64,000 bases of DNA from Istiophorus platypterus (Eukaryota > Chordata > Actinopteri > Istiophoriformes > Istiophoridae): NCBI GenBank assembly GCA_016859345.1, contig CM029115.1, forward strand, positions 10,857,501 through 10,921,500, written 5' to 3'. The notes beneath the pieces are model-generated. The model made no database searches and was not told where the DNA came from. It saw only the letters and a program-made list of their open reading frames with translations. This document shows, one piece after another, positions 14,119 through 27,700 of the stretch; the first letter of the stretch is position 1, and each line of letters opens with the position of its first letter. The position numbers and the translations under genes were made by a program.

Positions 14119-17100
14119 ATAGTCCATCAAAATTAAAGATATTACACAACTTATCTTCAATGTACCATGCTTTATTCCCCAAATGTTTTCAGTTATCTTG
14201 CAGTCATCAGGGTAAAGAAACGCAGACACTGATATTTACATTAAATGGAGCAAAAACACACAGACTATGATCTTTTGATTATTTTTAATTTGGACAACAG
14301 CTATTGTACAATTGTTCCTAAATGCAGTAAGACCACATTTTACACTTTTAGTTGGGTATTCTTTGCTGTGTCTGACAGACAGATGTTTTTGGGTACTCCT
14401 TTCAATTACTAGAACATTGATAATTTCATTTTACTTTTTATATGAACTCCTCTCTCCTTTTCTTATCTTTCAGCTCCTCTTTAGTTCATCATCCAATCTA
14501 GATTTATCCCTTTTATACTAATTTCAGAAAGAGTAGAGGATGTTTGCCTTAAGCCACGATTCCCAAAAGAGACTGAAATAACATTTCTGAACAGGAAATG
14601 ACAGGGGTTATTGACACTGTTTCCAGAGAAAGCTGTAGAAGTGTCAAAGAGGTCATAGATCTCCTCTAACCCTGTATGCCAATAGCTGTTGAGTCACCAA
14701 ACCATTTTACAACAACGACAGTTTGAGATAATCACAGGCACAGTCATAAACAATAACGCATAAATATTCCCCAGCCTGGTGGTCTTTGGTTCTTGTTTGG
14801 TTCTTGTTTCTCTGATATGTCATAGAAAATGCTTCAGCGGATGTGTTTTTGTGTGTGCTTGAACAAACGTATCCATGTACCCATGTGGGTAAGGAAAATC
14901 TAATCTCTGCCTCTACTGCAAACAATACACTATTTAATTTCTTATCCACTTTGATTAAACAGCCCTCTACATCCTACACAGCAGTTCCCACACAAGTGTT
15001 TACCCAAGTGGTCCCAGTGCATTATTCCCGTTTTTTGGAGGTGTTTAGGTGACTCTTAGTTCTGGTTATAAAGGATTTCCTGTTAGCTCCGGGAGTGGTT
15101 CCAGCATTCAGGAGTCTGCTCACACACACGCACACATACACATTAGCTTCTACACACACACACCATACACACAACACACACGATACACCACCAGCCACCG
15201 TCATTTCCCGTCTCTGAGAAGAATAAATAAGTTGTCTGATTGCTGTCAGGATTCCTTAAAGTTCCTGTTTGTCGTCAGCATGTATGTGTATGTGGGATGG
15301 GGGTTGGGATGGGGGGGTCTCAGCTCCACAGAAAAAGGGATTTATGAATTTGTGTGACCAATCAATCATTAAATCAATAAACGGAGAAGTTTGTGTGTCT
15401 ATGTGTCTATATGTCTACTTTTCTGGTCGACGTCAGAGAATATGCCTATCGTATTTTTTTCTCTTCTTATCACCACTAATGTCTGGAAACAAAATGACAA
15501 TGCGAAAGAAGGGAAAGAATGAGGAGAAAACATAGTGTTTACTTATTCCTTCTCCTGTGTACTCTCAATACATTCTTCCAATATATTTCCAATATATTTT
15601 TCCCAGGTACAATGAATGAACAACGAATGTTACTTACAGTGAGTTTTCCTTATTCTCTGGCCATTTTTGCTTTCAGTTGTAAAAAAAATAAAAAAAATAA
15701 ATAAAAAATATAGATGGATAAAGTAAACATCGTGTCCTTGATGAGATTTTAATGCAATGCTAAGCCCTTTACTGTCTGTCAGTCCAAGCTAATGGCAGAC
15801 AAGTGATGGAAGGGTATTAAGTGTCAGCAGTCAGGGCCTGTGTTACTATGTCTGTGAGTGTGTGCATAGAAAGGACAGTGGAGAGGTGAAGACAGCCTCC
15901 AGGGAGAGTCGGATTACACTCTACATGTTGGTCCAGAACCTTGTGTTGCCCTGACTCTTCTTCATCTGATCTTTCTCAGCATCAGTCAGTAGCATCTTTC
16001 TTCGAAACAAGTTGGGAGACCTTGTCTCTTTTGCCTAATACTGAAAAATGAGTCTAAACCATCGAAAATTAAGATATTTTTTGCTCTTTCATGTCTTCAT
16101 TTTCCTGTTTTACCTCTGGCTTTTTCCTTCTCCCCTTACCCAACTTTTATTTCACAAAATGTTGAGCAATGTCCATGTTTCTATTCTCTGGCCCCTTTAT
16201 CATTCTGGCTGCTGCTGGGCTTAGCTGGGAGCTGTGACGTTATAAGCAAGAGATTTTCTTTTTCTGTCTGTCTCTCTCTTTCTATCTCTTTGAAAATGGG
16301 TGGGCACATCCTGTGTGACTCATCAGATTTACCAATGACAATATTTTCACGTTTTCCTTAACTGGTTACAGCCACTTGACTTACACTCAGAGACTCGCAA
16401 ACCATCTGGATTTCTGCCGGGACCATTTTCATCAAAGTGTAATCGCATCAGCAACAATGCAATTACTGATAGTCCTTAAAGGTACCTTGTATATTTTTCT
16501 CGTAAACACAGTTATGTTTACGTTCAGTGTGGCCAACAAGAACACATTTAATCTATTCTTGAAGCCCATCAAATGTGTTTAACAAATTTATTTCCAAAAA
16601 ACCCTTGCAAACCTTTTTGTTTGTTTTGTTGTATTTTTGTAGATATCCTGCATTTTGTTGGCATATTGCAGCAAATGTTTAGCTGTTAGCCCAGTTGACT
16701 GTGGATTAGTTCCAGATGTGTAGAGCTTGCAGTGTAGGGTTTGTGTACCATTTATTGTAAATATACAGAACTAGAAGCCCAGCTAATGTCTTTTTTTATA
16801 CTTACCTTCTCTTTGTCATTTATAACTTGTCATAGATCATATCTGCTTTACCTCTTCACTTTCACAAGGGTGTAATGTAATGTTCAATTAATTTGTGTCA
16901 TCAAGTCTCAAGCTCTTTCCTGATACACTTTGATGCACTGTTACCGTATGTGCAGTTATTCATGGATTGGTCTAGTTAATTATCCACCAGGGTGGTCAGA
17001 CATTATGCCTGTCTGGATTACATCATGGGATCACCAGCAGGGTGAAACTCACATTCATACACATACAATCTCCTGCTAATGCAAGCCATCCTTATCACGC

Positions 17101-20100
17101 CAGTACAGTTTCTTTGATAAACGATTGACTAATAATACGAAATGGGTTATGTTCAGTGATTAACGCATTTTGTGTATTTGCTCAACTGTGTAGCTTTTGT
17201 ATTATTCTTAATATGCATTTCCTTGACTTTTGCATAGGTTGCAAGCAGTTATGTTTATGTTTCTGTGATGGCCTATTTGCACATATGACAAATGAAGTGA
17301 AGTGTGAGCTGAATGAATGGTACTGGTTTTCTAACCAGCCACCACTACAGCAGATATGTACTAACCTTTCTGGACTCTGGATGGACTCTGGACTCTCATT
17401 TTTGCCCAATGTGTGTTATCCTAACAGCTGGCGACCCCAGAGACACTTCCATGAACTTTCCTCTATTTCCAGTAAAAGCTCAGTAAACAGCAAAAGGCCA
17501 AGTTCTCCTTCATCAGGGCTCTACAGTTAGCTTCTGTCCTTTCAGGTGTCCATGAGACACGAAACAGTGAAGAGCAAATCCTACAAGCTGTCAATGCATA
17601 GGACAGTTATTTCTGAGATGATGGGATATTTCAGTTATATTTCAGGTATTTCAGTTATACATTGGTAATAAGTCCTTGTGTTAAGCTTGTAAATACAGAT
17701 TCATATAAACATGGATATTCAGCTTGCGATATGTAGTAGGTTACTTTTATATTAATTTTATATTTCAAAGATAACACATGCTCTTTCTGAATTAACAACA
17801 TCTATATTCAACAGACATGAGCAATTACTTCCTTTGAGCTGAGCTAACGCATGACTCCCCACTCATCACCTGCTTCAGTAGATAAAGATATAAAAATAAA
17901 CAGATCTGGTTTTACCTGGGAATAAAATCACTTGTGGGAAGTCAGATCGAGGCCGTGTTTCATTTTGTTGGTTTTTGGCTTCCCTATAATAGTATCTTGT
18001 TATGACAGGCTCCTGCCTTAACATTTAGGGCCAGCGTCTATTAAATGCACTGTCATAAAGAAATCTGTTTAAAATGTAACATTAGTCATATTCTCTACTT
18101 ACTGCTGTACTTTCAAAGCTCTCCATTCAGAAGCAGACACCTTTTACCTGATTCCCTGGAGTCATCCAGTTTGACATGAAGGACTCTATCAAAAGGTTGC
18201 TGACACTGTGAATGATTAAAAAAAGAGTGGGAGCCTACAGTTGTCAGAGTCCCTGCTCTATTTTTGGAATTTGACGGCTTGTCTTGGCAGACCTTTGGAA
18301 GTGCATTGAACCTTGGAGGTTTGGAGAAACACAGTTTACCCTGGAACTGTTGAGTCAGTGGTGTTGCCACTCTAGCTTGCTGTTTGCACTGGTTTTCTAG
18401 GTTGAGATGAACAGAAGTTTCCCTGTTGTTGTAACATGACACAGCATATTTGCATCAATGCTCCCTGTATTGAGCTGAATTTTACAATTAATTTTGATAT
18501 TCATATGGAGTAATCAATTCTAAATATTCTGTTGAAGCTGTTTGAGGATTTCTCATGTGTGATAAACTGCAACCAAAATCATTAGAGAGAGAGAAAGAGA
18601 GAGAGAGAGACTGATATATAGAGTACACTCTGTGATCTCGGCCAGAAATAGCAAATGATTGCCCAGCTTCCTCAAAGAATCAGGAAGTGTTTCATGGAGG
18701 AAGGAAATGATGAATGAAGTAATCAAATAAAATTGCATCTATATATAAAGTCTTTTGTTCTTGGCTTATCAAAAAATTGTAATCAGTCCATTTTGTCAGA
18801 TTGTTTTTAGCTTTGCGTGAATCTTTGATCTGGGTATTTTCCTGAGCATGTTTTGATGATTGGAGTTTAAGATGGTGACAACAGCAGATGTGCTACTGAC
18901 TGCCAGTGCATTAGCTCACATACAAACCATAATTTAAGCAACAAAAACATTACAAACACAGAAAACATACACAAATAGACACACACATACAGATATCCCA
19001 GGGCATTAATGTGAATATGCTCAAACACCCACCCAGAGACATAAATGCATTGACAAATGTTGTTCGCAATATTGTCAACAAAGCAGAGCAACACAGTCAT
19101 GAAACGTATGAATATGCTTGCATTAATGAATGCATGAACATACATAAGCATACGCAGATGGACATATGTGCACATACTCACTCACTTAACCCACTCCAGT
19201 CTAAACACACACCAATACTCATAGAGAAAAACATAACACAACCACAGCACCAGCCTCCACCTCTTGGCCACCTTGAGCTGTAGGGGTCACTGTAGCTCCA
19301 CAGCCAGAGCCAAGTTCAATAGCAGATGTGAATGAATTGTCTAATCAATGGCTCCCCTGAGCTCTTTTTCTTTTTATGACAATACCGTTTTTTAGCGCAG
19401 AAAGAAATTGCTGCACTGTTATCCAAAGGGAATTGTTTTGCTCAAACCTTCTATGTATTATTCTTTGAATGATTTCACCGCCAGAGATGTTTAAGCTGTA
19501 TAACCTCACTATACAGAATCTGAACAGCCAATCGAGAAGTCCTCCAGAGTAGTTTAATCTATAGAAATTGATTCAAAATTACTACACAGTCTTAAGTTTA
19601 AATAATACTATAGGATGGGGCCAGAGTCTTCTGAGTATTTTGCTAGTCTTAAGTTTGGTTTGGTAGTTAAGGAGGGCCAACTGAGACATTATACACCACA
19701 TGATAGTGCAGCTTCAGCTCTGATTAAGTCTAAATTAGACAGTGAGGAAGGACAGGGTGTAGTGGGTGTGTGGTGTGAGCAGGAGGAGCATGAATGGAGC
19801 ATACAATATTTACCTCAATTAGAGTCTTCACGTATTGATTGACTTTAAAGGCATCCATTGACGGACACTGAGAGCTGCTGCTAGTGGATCGATGGCCTGT
19901 TGGACAGCAGCGGATAGAGCTGCTTTAGTAGGTCACTATAAGTTTCTGCAAGCTTTCTGATCAGTATGATTAGATGTGACTTAAAACACCTGATGATTAG
20001 ATGAAGCATGAAAGCACCACTGATATGGAGTTGATGCAACAGGTTACCATAAAAAGATATCTGTGTGTTCATATTCGTACCTGTGATGTAACTCACATGG

Positions 20101-23100
20101 CAATTTCATAATCATATCAGCACAGTTGTGCATATGTTAGAAAGACATGTTGCATATTGACCACCACCACCCTTTCCTTCTCTCTCTCTCTCTCCCTGCT
20201 TTGAATCTGAATAGATCTCATGTGAAAATGGAAAGATGATGTGCGTTTTGAGGTAGTAGATATCCTTTAAGTTTTGTGTATCTCACTCAGACTTCAACTT
20301 TGGAAGCTATGAAAGAAAGAAGCTTTCACAGCAACATCTGTGAAAATCACTTTACAGTGTTCATGTTTACATGATATTTATTCAGTGCATCATGTATGCA
20401 CAGAAGCCCATACACACTCTGTGTGCATGTGTGTGTGTGTGTGGGTGTGTGTGTGTCTGTGTGTTAAAGAGGGAGAGAGAGGGAGAGAGAAAGTTTTGTG
20501 GTAGATCAGGCCCCACTGAGTGTGTGTGTTTAGGGGCTGACCTTGCGCAGCTGGTTAAAGTGTTTTCATAGCTGTGTGTATGCACATGAATCCATGTGCA
20601 TGCATCTGAAGCCTTGTAGCCCAAAGAGTTTTTTGTCTGGTCTCCAGACTGGTTCACACCAGATGTTGAGGAAGGAAATTCAAGAGGCTTCTTGAAATTA
20701 GCCCTGTTGTGATCGAAAGCATCTGCTGCTTTCCAGCAGCAGACACTCTTTGACTGAAGTGTGAGTGGGTGAAAAGAGAGGAGGCCTGCTAGATACAGCT
20801 AAATGTGCTTCATGTTGGTGCTACTGCTGAGATTGTCTATATATATGAGGCAGCATGACCCCTGCTCTCTGTATGAGTGTAGTATAAGCAGTGTAGGGGA
20901 TGAAGCAAGGGTAAAAATAACATTAGGAGTAGTTTCTATCTATCCTCTGCATGACACAAAAGATTGTTTTAGCTGCCTCATGCTCTTCAAAGTACTGATA
21001 GTCTCTCATTGCTGTATCACACAGGACCATAATGAAACTCTGAAACCTGCAGATTCTCAGCTTATCATTGATTAGGGGAATATATATATTTTTCCTAAAA
21101 TATATGATAAAGACTCCATGTATCAACCCTGCCCATGTTACAAAAGCATGTAGACACACTATTATTGTATTGCAACGTGTGCTCACGTAAGCAAATGTAG
21201 ACACAGTGTTGTGGTTGTTTGGATGTGAAACAGACCAAAGAGGGGTAGGTGTTTATTTGCAAACAGCTAGCTCAGCAAGTAAGCCTCAGCCCAAGGTTCA
21301 ACCAAAAACACCTGTGAACTTTACTTCTACACTCTGACCTTAAGCAACTGGACATTCGTTTCCAAAAACACTTGAGATAACTGCTCATTATCACCAATGC
21401 ATGGTATGTAGGTGAACTATCCAGTGAGGCTGTTGCTCTCAAAGTCTGACATTAGAAACAATTAAGATTGAATCAATTTCCGTCTCAACTGTGATGCATG
21501 CCCTCACTCAGGGCTTGTATGCTTTTTTTATCACTTGTCTTGTCAGCAAATGTTAAATCACATATTTTTCCTCCTTGTCCTCACACACTGGCCCACTAAC
21601 CCAGCTATATGCCATCCCCACATGTGACCTGTTTTTTGCAAGTGGCTGTTCCATGTGCTTCAGCACATAAACAATCCATACACATGGAATGAAAGGCTGC
21701 AGCACGTGAGGTGACTGATGATGCTTGTATATACTAAATAGTGTGAGGCAAGAAAAAATAACATAGAATGGCACTGAAGAAAATTCTGTTACCGGTTACA
21801 TTACTCAATTTAAAGCAATTATAACTGAACTCACGGAGATACATAAATTTATATGTTTTAGCTCCCTCTGCTAAGAATGTTAGAATAGTGTGAATTCTCA
21901 GCTGTGGATGAGGAGAGGTGGTGTGATTGATGAGAGGACTAAAGTGGCTTGTTTGGAAGACACTGCTTTAGTGAAAAAACAACGGTGATGCGTGAGAGCG
22001 AAATGACAATCTCACATTTCTCTTTCTCTCTTTCTTTTGCTTTATCTTATTTTCTGAACAAAGGCATAAGAGGAAACACCCAGGGTGCAGGCTGAGGCTG
22101 GAACCAGCTAGATCAGACCGGTAGCTGTTAGAGAGAAGGGGGAGGTGAAGGAGAAGGGAGGAGAAGAATGAGGAGGAGGGGGTGTTGAGATGAAGGGCGG
22201 GAGAAGGAAAAGATGGGTTGAGGGAGGCTGGAGGAGGGGAGAGATGGAGGTTAAGTGTTTTGGACATGAGACTAGATGGATAGTCTGGCAGGCAGATAGC
22301 TAATACCCCACTCCCTCAGTGATGTAATGCATCAGGCAGATGCTATTTTTAACCACACTGATACACTTAGCCACCTTAGCATCAGCACACATGGCTATCG
22401 ATCAGCAGTAAAACTTACTGTTTACTGAGTTCCCTCTGTGCAGTTTGGTATTGCAGCATTTCTCTGATCTTCTTTGTTGGGCCTTATAAGTAAAAGGCAA
22501 TGTATTATTTGGTGGAACTTTTTTTTTAACTGTACCAATATGATTTCTTTTTGGCATATGCATCTTCTTGATGTTTTTGTTTTTTCTTATTTTCTTCTTG
22601 ATGAGGCTATTTGGCTTAATGCCAGCATGCAATGAGCCTCTATCGTCACCACTGCTGAGCTAAGGTTGGGAAAAAGCATTTTGTTTCTTTCACGCCTGCT
22701 TATCATATCAGTGTGAGGTTAAATCTTTTTTATAGATAAACAGAATAATTCCCAAGGCAGCAAGAGATCCAAAACAAGAAAAAGCAACTCTCAGAGTCAC
22801 CAGGGTGCTTCAGGGCCAGAAAACAAAGGGGAGCTCTCTGATTGGACATTTAGGCAATGAGAGGGACCAATAGTTCAGGCTTAAGGTCTTGGGCCTGATG
22901 ACAAGTCCGCATTCTGTGGGAGAGGAGCTTCTTTGTTTTCTGCTTTTTATATGTATTATCAAAGGCCATTTCATGGCGTCTGTCTACTAAAGTGATCTCT
23001 CCTATTTTCCTTTCTACATATCGTATCCTCCATCTCTCTCTTGTTGCTCTCTCGAAATTTTCTGGGTGCTGGCAACAAAATCACGTGCAAGTGAAACGAC

Positions 23101-24644
23101 ATCTTGATCTGTAATCGTTGTATAATGGGGTAATATATCAATATCATTCAGGCATTATGTATGTGAGCTGTGATAGTTCCTGTTTTACCAGAAAAAGAGC
23201 ACGCAAGTACACACATAACACACATTTCACCATCCTGCAGCACCTCCCAGTCTCTGCTTTGAATAAGTATGTAGCCTGAGGGTCTAGACAGGTCGACTCC
23301 TGGTGTCTTACACAAAAGAGAAGGAGGCCTGGGGACAAAGGATAGAGTAGATTTTGCTCTGATAAACTCCTCCTCGCCCCATTAACCCAACCCTGTGACA
23401 GGTCATCATTACTACAGTGCCGACTTGTACCTATGCTATCTTCAAAATGGACAGAACGATGGCCACAGTTGTAACCATGTAACCTCTGTACCTTCTTAGC
23501 TAACCCCCAGATAATAGGCCTCTACAAAGGCCATATCCATATCATTCCCAACTCTGTAACATAATTTGCTGCTGATTTTACATCTCTTTCAAAACGAAAG
23601 AGTTTGTACTTAAGACCGATTTCTCTCTTTTCAACAAGGTCCAAGCAACAGGTGTAGGAACTATGCCATGAATGAACAAATCGATGTAGTTTGGATTTGA
23701 TTTGTTCAAGGATACTGCTTCATCCTTACAGGTTAAATTACAGTGAAAGGCAGTAACCGAATTGTTCAGTCATAGTTCATTAGTTCTTGGAGTTTACATG
23801 TCAGCACTGATAAAGTATAGAACCATTGACAACTGCCTGAAGGATCAATTTGCTCTGTCATAAAACCTGATTGACCCCCCTTCGCCCACATCAAACCCTT
23901 CTTCCCAATCTTCTGTTTTTCCCTCTCTTCAAAAGTTTGTGTTGTGTGTTTACTGACATTTAGCAGTCCTACTTTTAGACATTCTTTTTGTTCAGAATTC
24001 CCTTACCTCTGTCACACCCTATTGCCCACTTAGTCAGGCTTAGATTAAAGGAAGTTAGGACGGATTTCTTTCTCTGAAATCTGGTCCAGGGACTTATTTG
24101 GTACTGATGTTCAACACAAAATGCCTGGCAATGTGAGCTGAGTTTAGAGCTAAAATCTGGTCCCTGACAAGCAACCTCTACACTGAAACTACTGAATCAG
24201 AAATGTTAAATTATACTTTCAAAGCCTCTACAGAGTTTCTAACCCCAGAACAACTCATTTCTTTGCCACATAGTCTATTACGGCTAGATGAACATAAGCT
24301 TTACTGCCTTGATACACACTATGTAAAGTAATGAACACCACAGATGAAGATCAGTTTCCTCAGTTTATTTTAAGGCTTGTTTCTAGTCTCCCATGTAAAT
24401 TGCCTCCCATGACACTCTGAGTGCCTCTCAACAGATAAAACTGTCCTTTACTGTACCCGGTCCCACCTAATGGCAACGGCAGTCTTACATGTCCATTTAC
24501 AGAGATTTGAACTGCTGGTGTGTGTGTCTGTACGTCTGTTCTACTAACCTCTCTTCTAATGTCACAAAAATAAAATAACTCATATAGCAACATTGTAAGT
24601 CTTTAGTGGTTTAAATGATGTTGTGTTTTATCTAGTGTTATGCC

Positions 24645-24710
<66 letters not shown>

Positions 24711-27700
24711 CATATATTCACCAAGTGTGATATATTAACCAGAACCTTGTTAGCAATGACAATAAAGTATTATGTAATAGGAACAAAAGCAATAAAATGG
24801 CAGGTTAAGTTCTAGAGTGTGCTTATGTGTGTGTTTGCTGGTGTATGTGACTGCCTTTTTCAGGACCTCCAGATAAGAAAGATGCCGACCAGATTAGACT
24901 CTAATCAAATAAAATCATCCTGGTATCTGCCATGTTACCTGTTGATTCAACCAACTCACTGACCTGGGTCTACCGAATTTGAGAATTTGTTTGGTTTCGG
25001 TCCTTGACCTAAGCCAGGTCATTTCTAGCTCAGGACAATAGAGGACACTAAAACACCAACTCATGCACATCTGGGGCATCGCCACCTGTTAGAGAGTCTA
25101 TTCACACCACTGCACACAAGCACTCCTTTTAAGCCCTTTGCCCTCCTTTCTCCACGAGGCCATTTCTTTCTACTAGTTATGTCACCATTTCACCACAGGT
25201 CAGTAGTTTCAGTGGTTCAGTAGTTATTCCTGTGGCTATTAGGATTTGTCACGAAAGGCGATAGTAAACGTGTGGGTGCATTGCTCAGGGCTGTGCCATG
25301 TTAAGATTTAAACTAGTGTTTCAATATTGGCAGCGATGTTCTGTTTTAGATGCAGCAAAATGTAATTTAAATCAACTCAAGTAATTATTGAAGGAAATGA
25401 GCCAAAACAGTGTGATAGGCAGTGAGTGTTACCAGCCCCTAAAAAACCCACTTGGGATAATTCATCCCAACCCAGTTCCATATATGCTTTGGGTGCACAC
25501 AGCCACGAAAATACCGTAGGTGCGCTGCTATCCCCTTTTTGCATGCCTTACTTGACTGTGCCCTATGCTTGATTTCACAAAATTAGAGCCTTTTGTGTTA
25601 AACAAACATGCGTGTTTGTACTGCATGTTTGCTTATTGGTATGTGTCTAGCGTCCTACAGTTTATTTAAAATTTCTCGCTTGGTAGTTTCCCCATTGTTT
25701 TGCTTTTGAGAGGATAGATGTGTGTCACACTGTGCCTTTGGCCAAATGAGGCTAACACTCTGCCAAAAACACACAAGCCCGCCGAATAATCTTTGTTCCC
25801 ATAAGCTACCTGAACAGCTCTTCCACTCAGGCACAATTCCAGACACTTCGCGCATGAATTTCCTTCCTGTGCCATCCCTCCCACTCACACGCTGCGGGGC
25901 TTGGAGCATGGATGGGAAAGTGAGTCATGATTCTAATTTTTTGAGGCCTTGACTTTTCCCCTAACTCAACAGGAGGATGCAGGCAGGGTTGGAAAATCCA
26001 TGAACGGTTATTTAAGGTTTTCCTAATGGGCTTTCAGAATGTAAGAAAAAGGCACAAGAACAAGAAAAGAAAAACATACAACGTAGGTATGGAAAAAACA
26101 TTTGAGGAGTGATTATGTTGATATCACCCCACTCAAACAGCCAAGATTTATGGTGTCATCTGTAGGGCATGTCACTCAATATAATTCTATATTAGGAGAA
26201 CCTCAGCAGAAAAAAAGGAAAATAAATATAAGTGGTGTGTGTGTGTTTGTGTATGAGGGTGGAAAAAAGGTCATGGCATAGCTCACCATGCCCATTTTTC
26301 TGGTTACTGTAGCGACTGTCCTGCTAAATTAGCTAAAAGTGGTACCAGAAGTGCACATTAATTTCAGAACCATTTGTTATGTTAAATCAAATGCCTGTAA
26401 CAAAGATAATCTCTGTATTTACAAGGTAAAGAGACCCTGTAAAAATGCTGCTTGTGCATTACAATGAAATTAATAAAGCGTTAAACAGAAACTTTACTTT
26501 TTACCTGAAGCTGTGGCTGCTACTTTATGTCCCCGACCACTGAGTATAATGAATATAATGTTAGTAACATCTGGCACCAAGTTATCAGTCTCCTCAAATC
26601 CCTCAGCCCCTAAACACTTCACTTCACCCACTTTCTAGCCCATGGCACTAGCTGCAGACCTACAGGCTGCATGTTATGTAACAATTGTCCAGCTGCATTG
26701 GCACCTCACTCTCTCAGTGCCAGAGGTTAATGAAGCTCTCTGATGGACGGCAGAGCAGCAGTATTTTCTGCTGCCCTCATGGGATTTCCACCGTCCTCTC
26801 TCCAATGTTACAAATTGAATTTTGGCCCTGGTGCATTCCCATCTACAAAACTCTGTCTCCCTCTCTCTCTATCTATCTCTCCCTCACACAAACACACTGA
26901 CCACAAGCTGTTTTCTGCCGTGACTATGCAATGCCTTTTATTCCGTTATTTTGAGAAATACAACAAACATATTTTTACAAACCTTTTTGTGTGTGATGGG
27001 TACAAAGGAACACATTTTTCATGTTGTTTATGTTGTCGCTTTTTATTTTTGATCTTGCCTGCGTAGCTTGCTGCATCATGATGTAACAGGTCTGCAGGAT
27101 AGGATCTCTCTCTTTGGGAGGGAGGCACTCTGAACACTGCTGTCTTCTTTAAAAATGTATAGACAATAAAACAAGCAATAACTCGCCTCATGTAAAAAAT
27201 GGCCTGATGACACTGCAAGAAGTACTGCATCTGCGTGGGTGCGTGTATGCCGGGTAGTCATACATAATGTCACCATGTTCTCAAAAAAGAGCAAGCTGTG
27301 TACATACATTAATTGTCATAAAACTGATACTGGTTCCTTGGAAACGGTATAAAGTCTCATTTACACACAATGGTAACTAGTTCTAAATTTGTCTTTTTCT
27401 CTGTTTCTCTACAGATCTGCTTCCTGGTGTCAGCTTTCCATGGCCGAATGTTTTCAGAGGACAGTTGTGCTGCTCTGGCACTCTTCTCTCACTATTTCCA
27501 CCTCAGTCAGTTCTTTTGGATGCTCATACAGGTAATACCAGGAAAAAGAAAAATTTCTTTGCCATTGTGTCATACAGACAGATTGTGATAGATCATTCTT
27601 TCTTTTACCAACAGTAGCAGGGATATTGCTCCATTTTAGCTTATTTGTCGGGAAAAAGACTGTTCAGCTGCTTCACTGTTATCACCATATAATGCTGGGG

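Larger units (their letters stand above)
10529..27414 (+). other. Intron 19 (16,886 bp), interrupts TM2
   Basis: The longest intron in the window. It holds CA/TG microsatellites (10809-10970, 13525-13626, 14056-14117, 15119-15190, 20421-20464), a GA run (18584-18610), a purine-rich stretch (about 22120-22260) and a pure AT repeat (24647-24705). Many open frames occur, but none resembles a known protein or shows splice logic, and CA/TG repeats account for several. No nested gene or RNA gene recognised. Confidence 0.85.

Noticed and set aside
19615..19842. 75-residue open frame with ordinary composition
   Set aside because: No recognised family, no promoter or splice context, and of a length expected by chance in 17 kb of intron. 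A protein search finding homologues would reverse this.
20249..20259. let-7-like 11-base match (tgaggtagtag)
   Set aside because: Sequence diverges at once after the seed, and no complementary 3' arm is present.
21265..21306. tRNA-like box A and box B (tagctcagcaag ... ggttcaacc)
   Set aside because: The boxes are too close together and no cloverleaf pairing or acceptor stem can be drawn. Perhaps chance or a very old SINE scrap.
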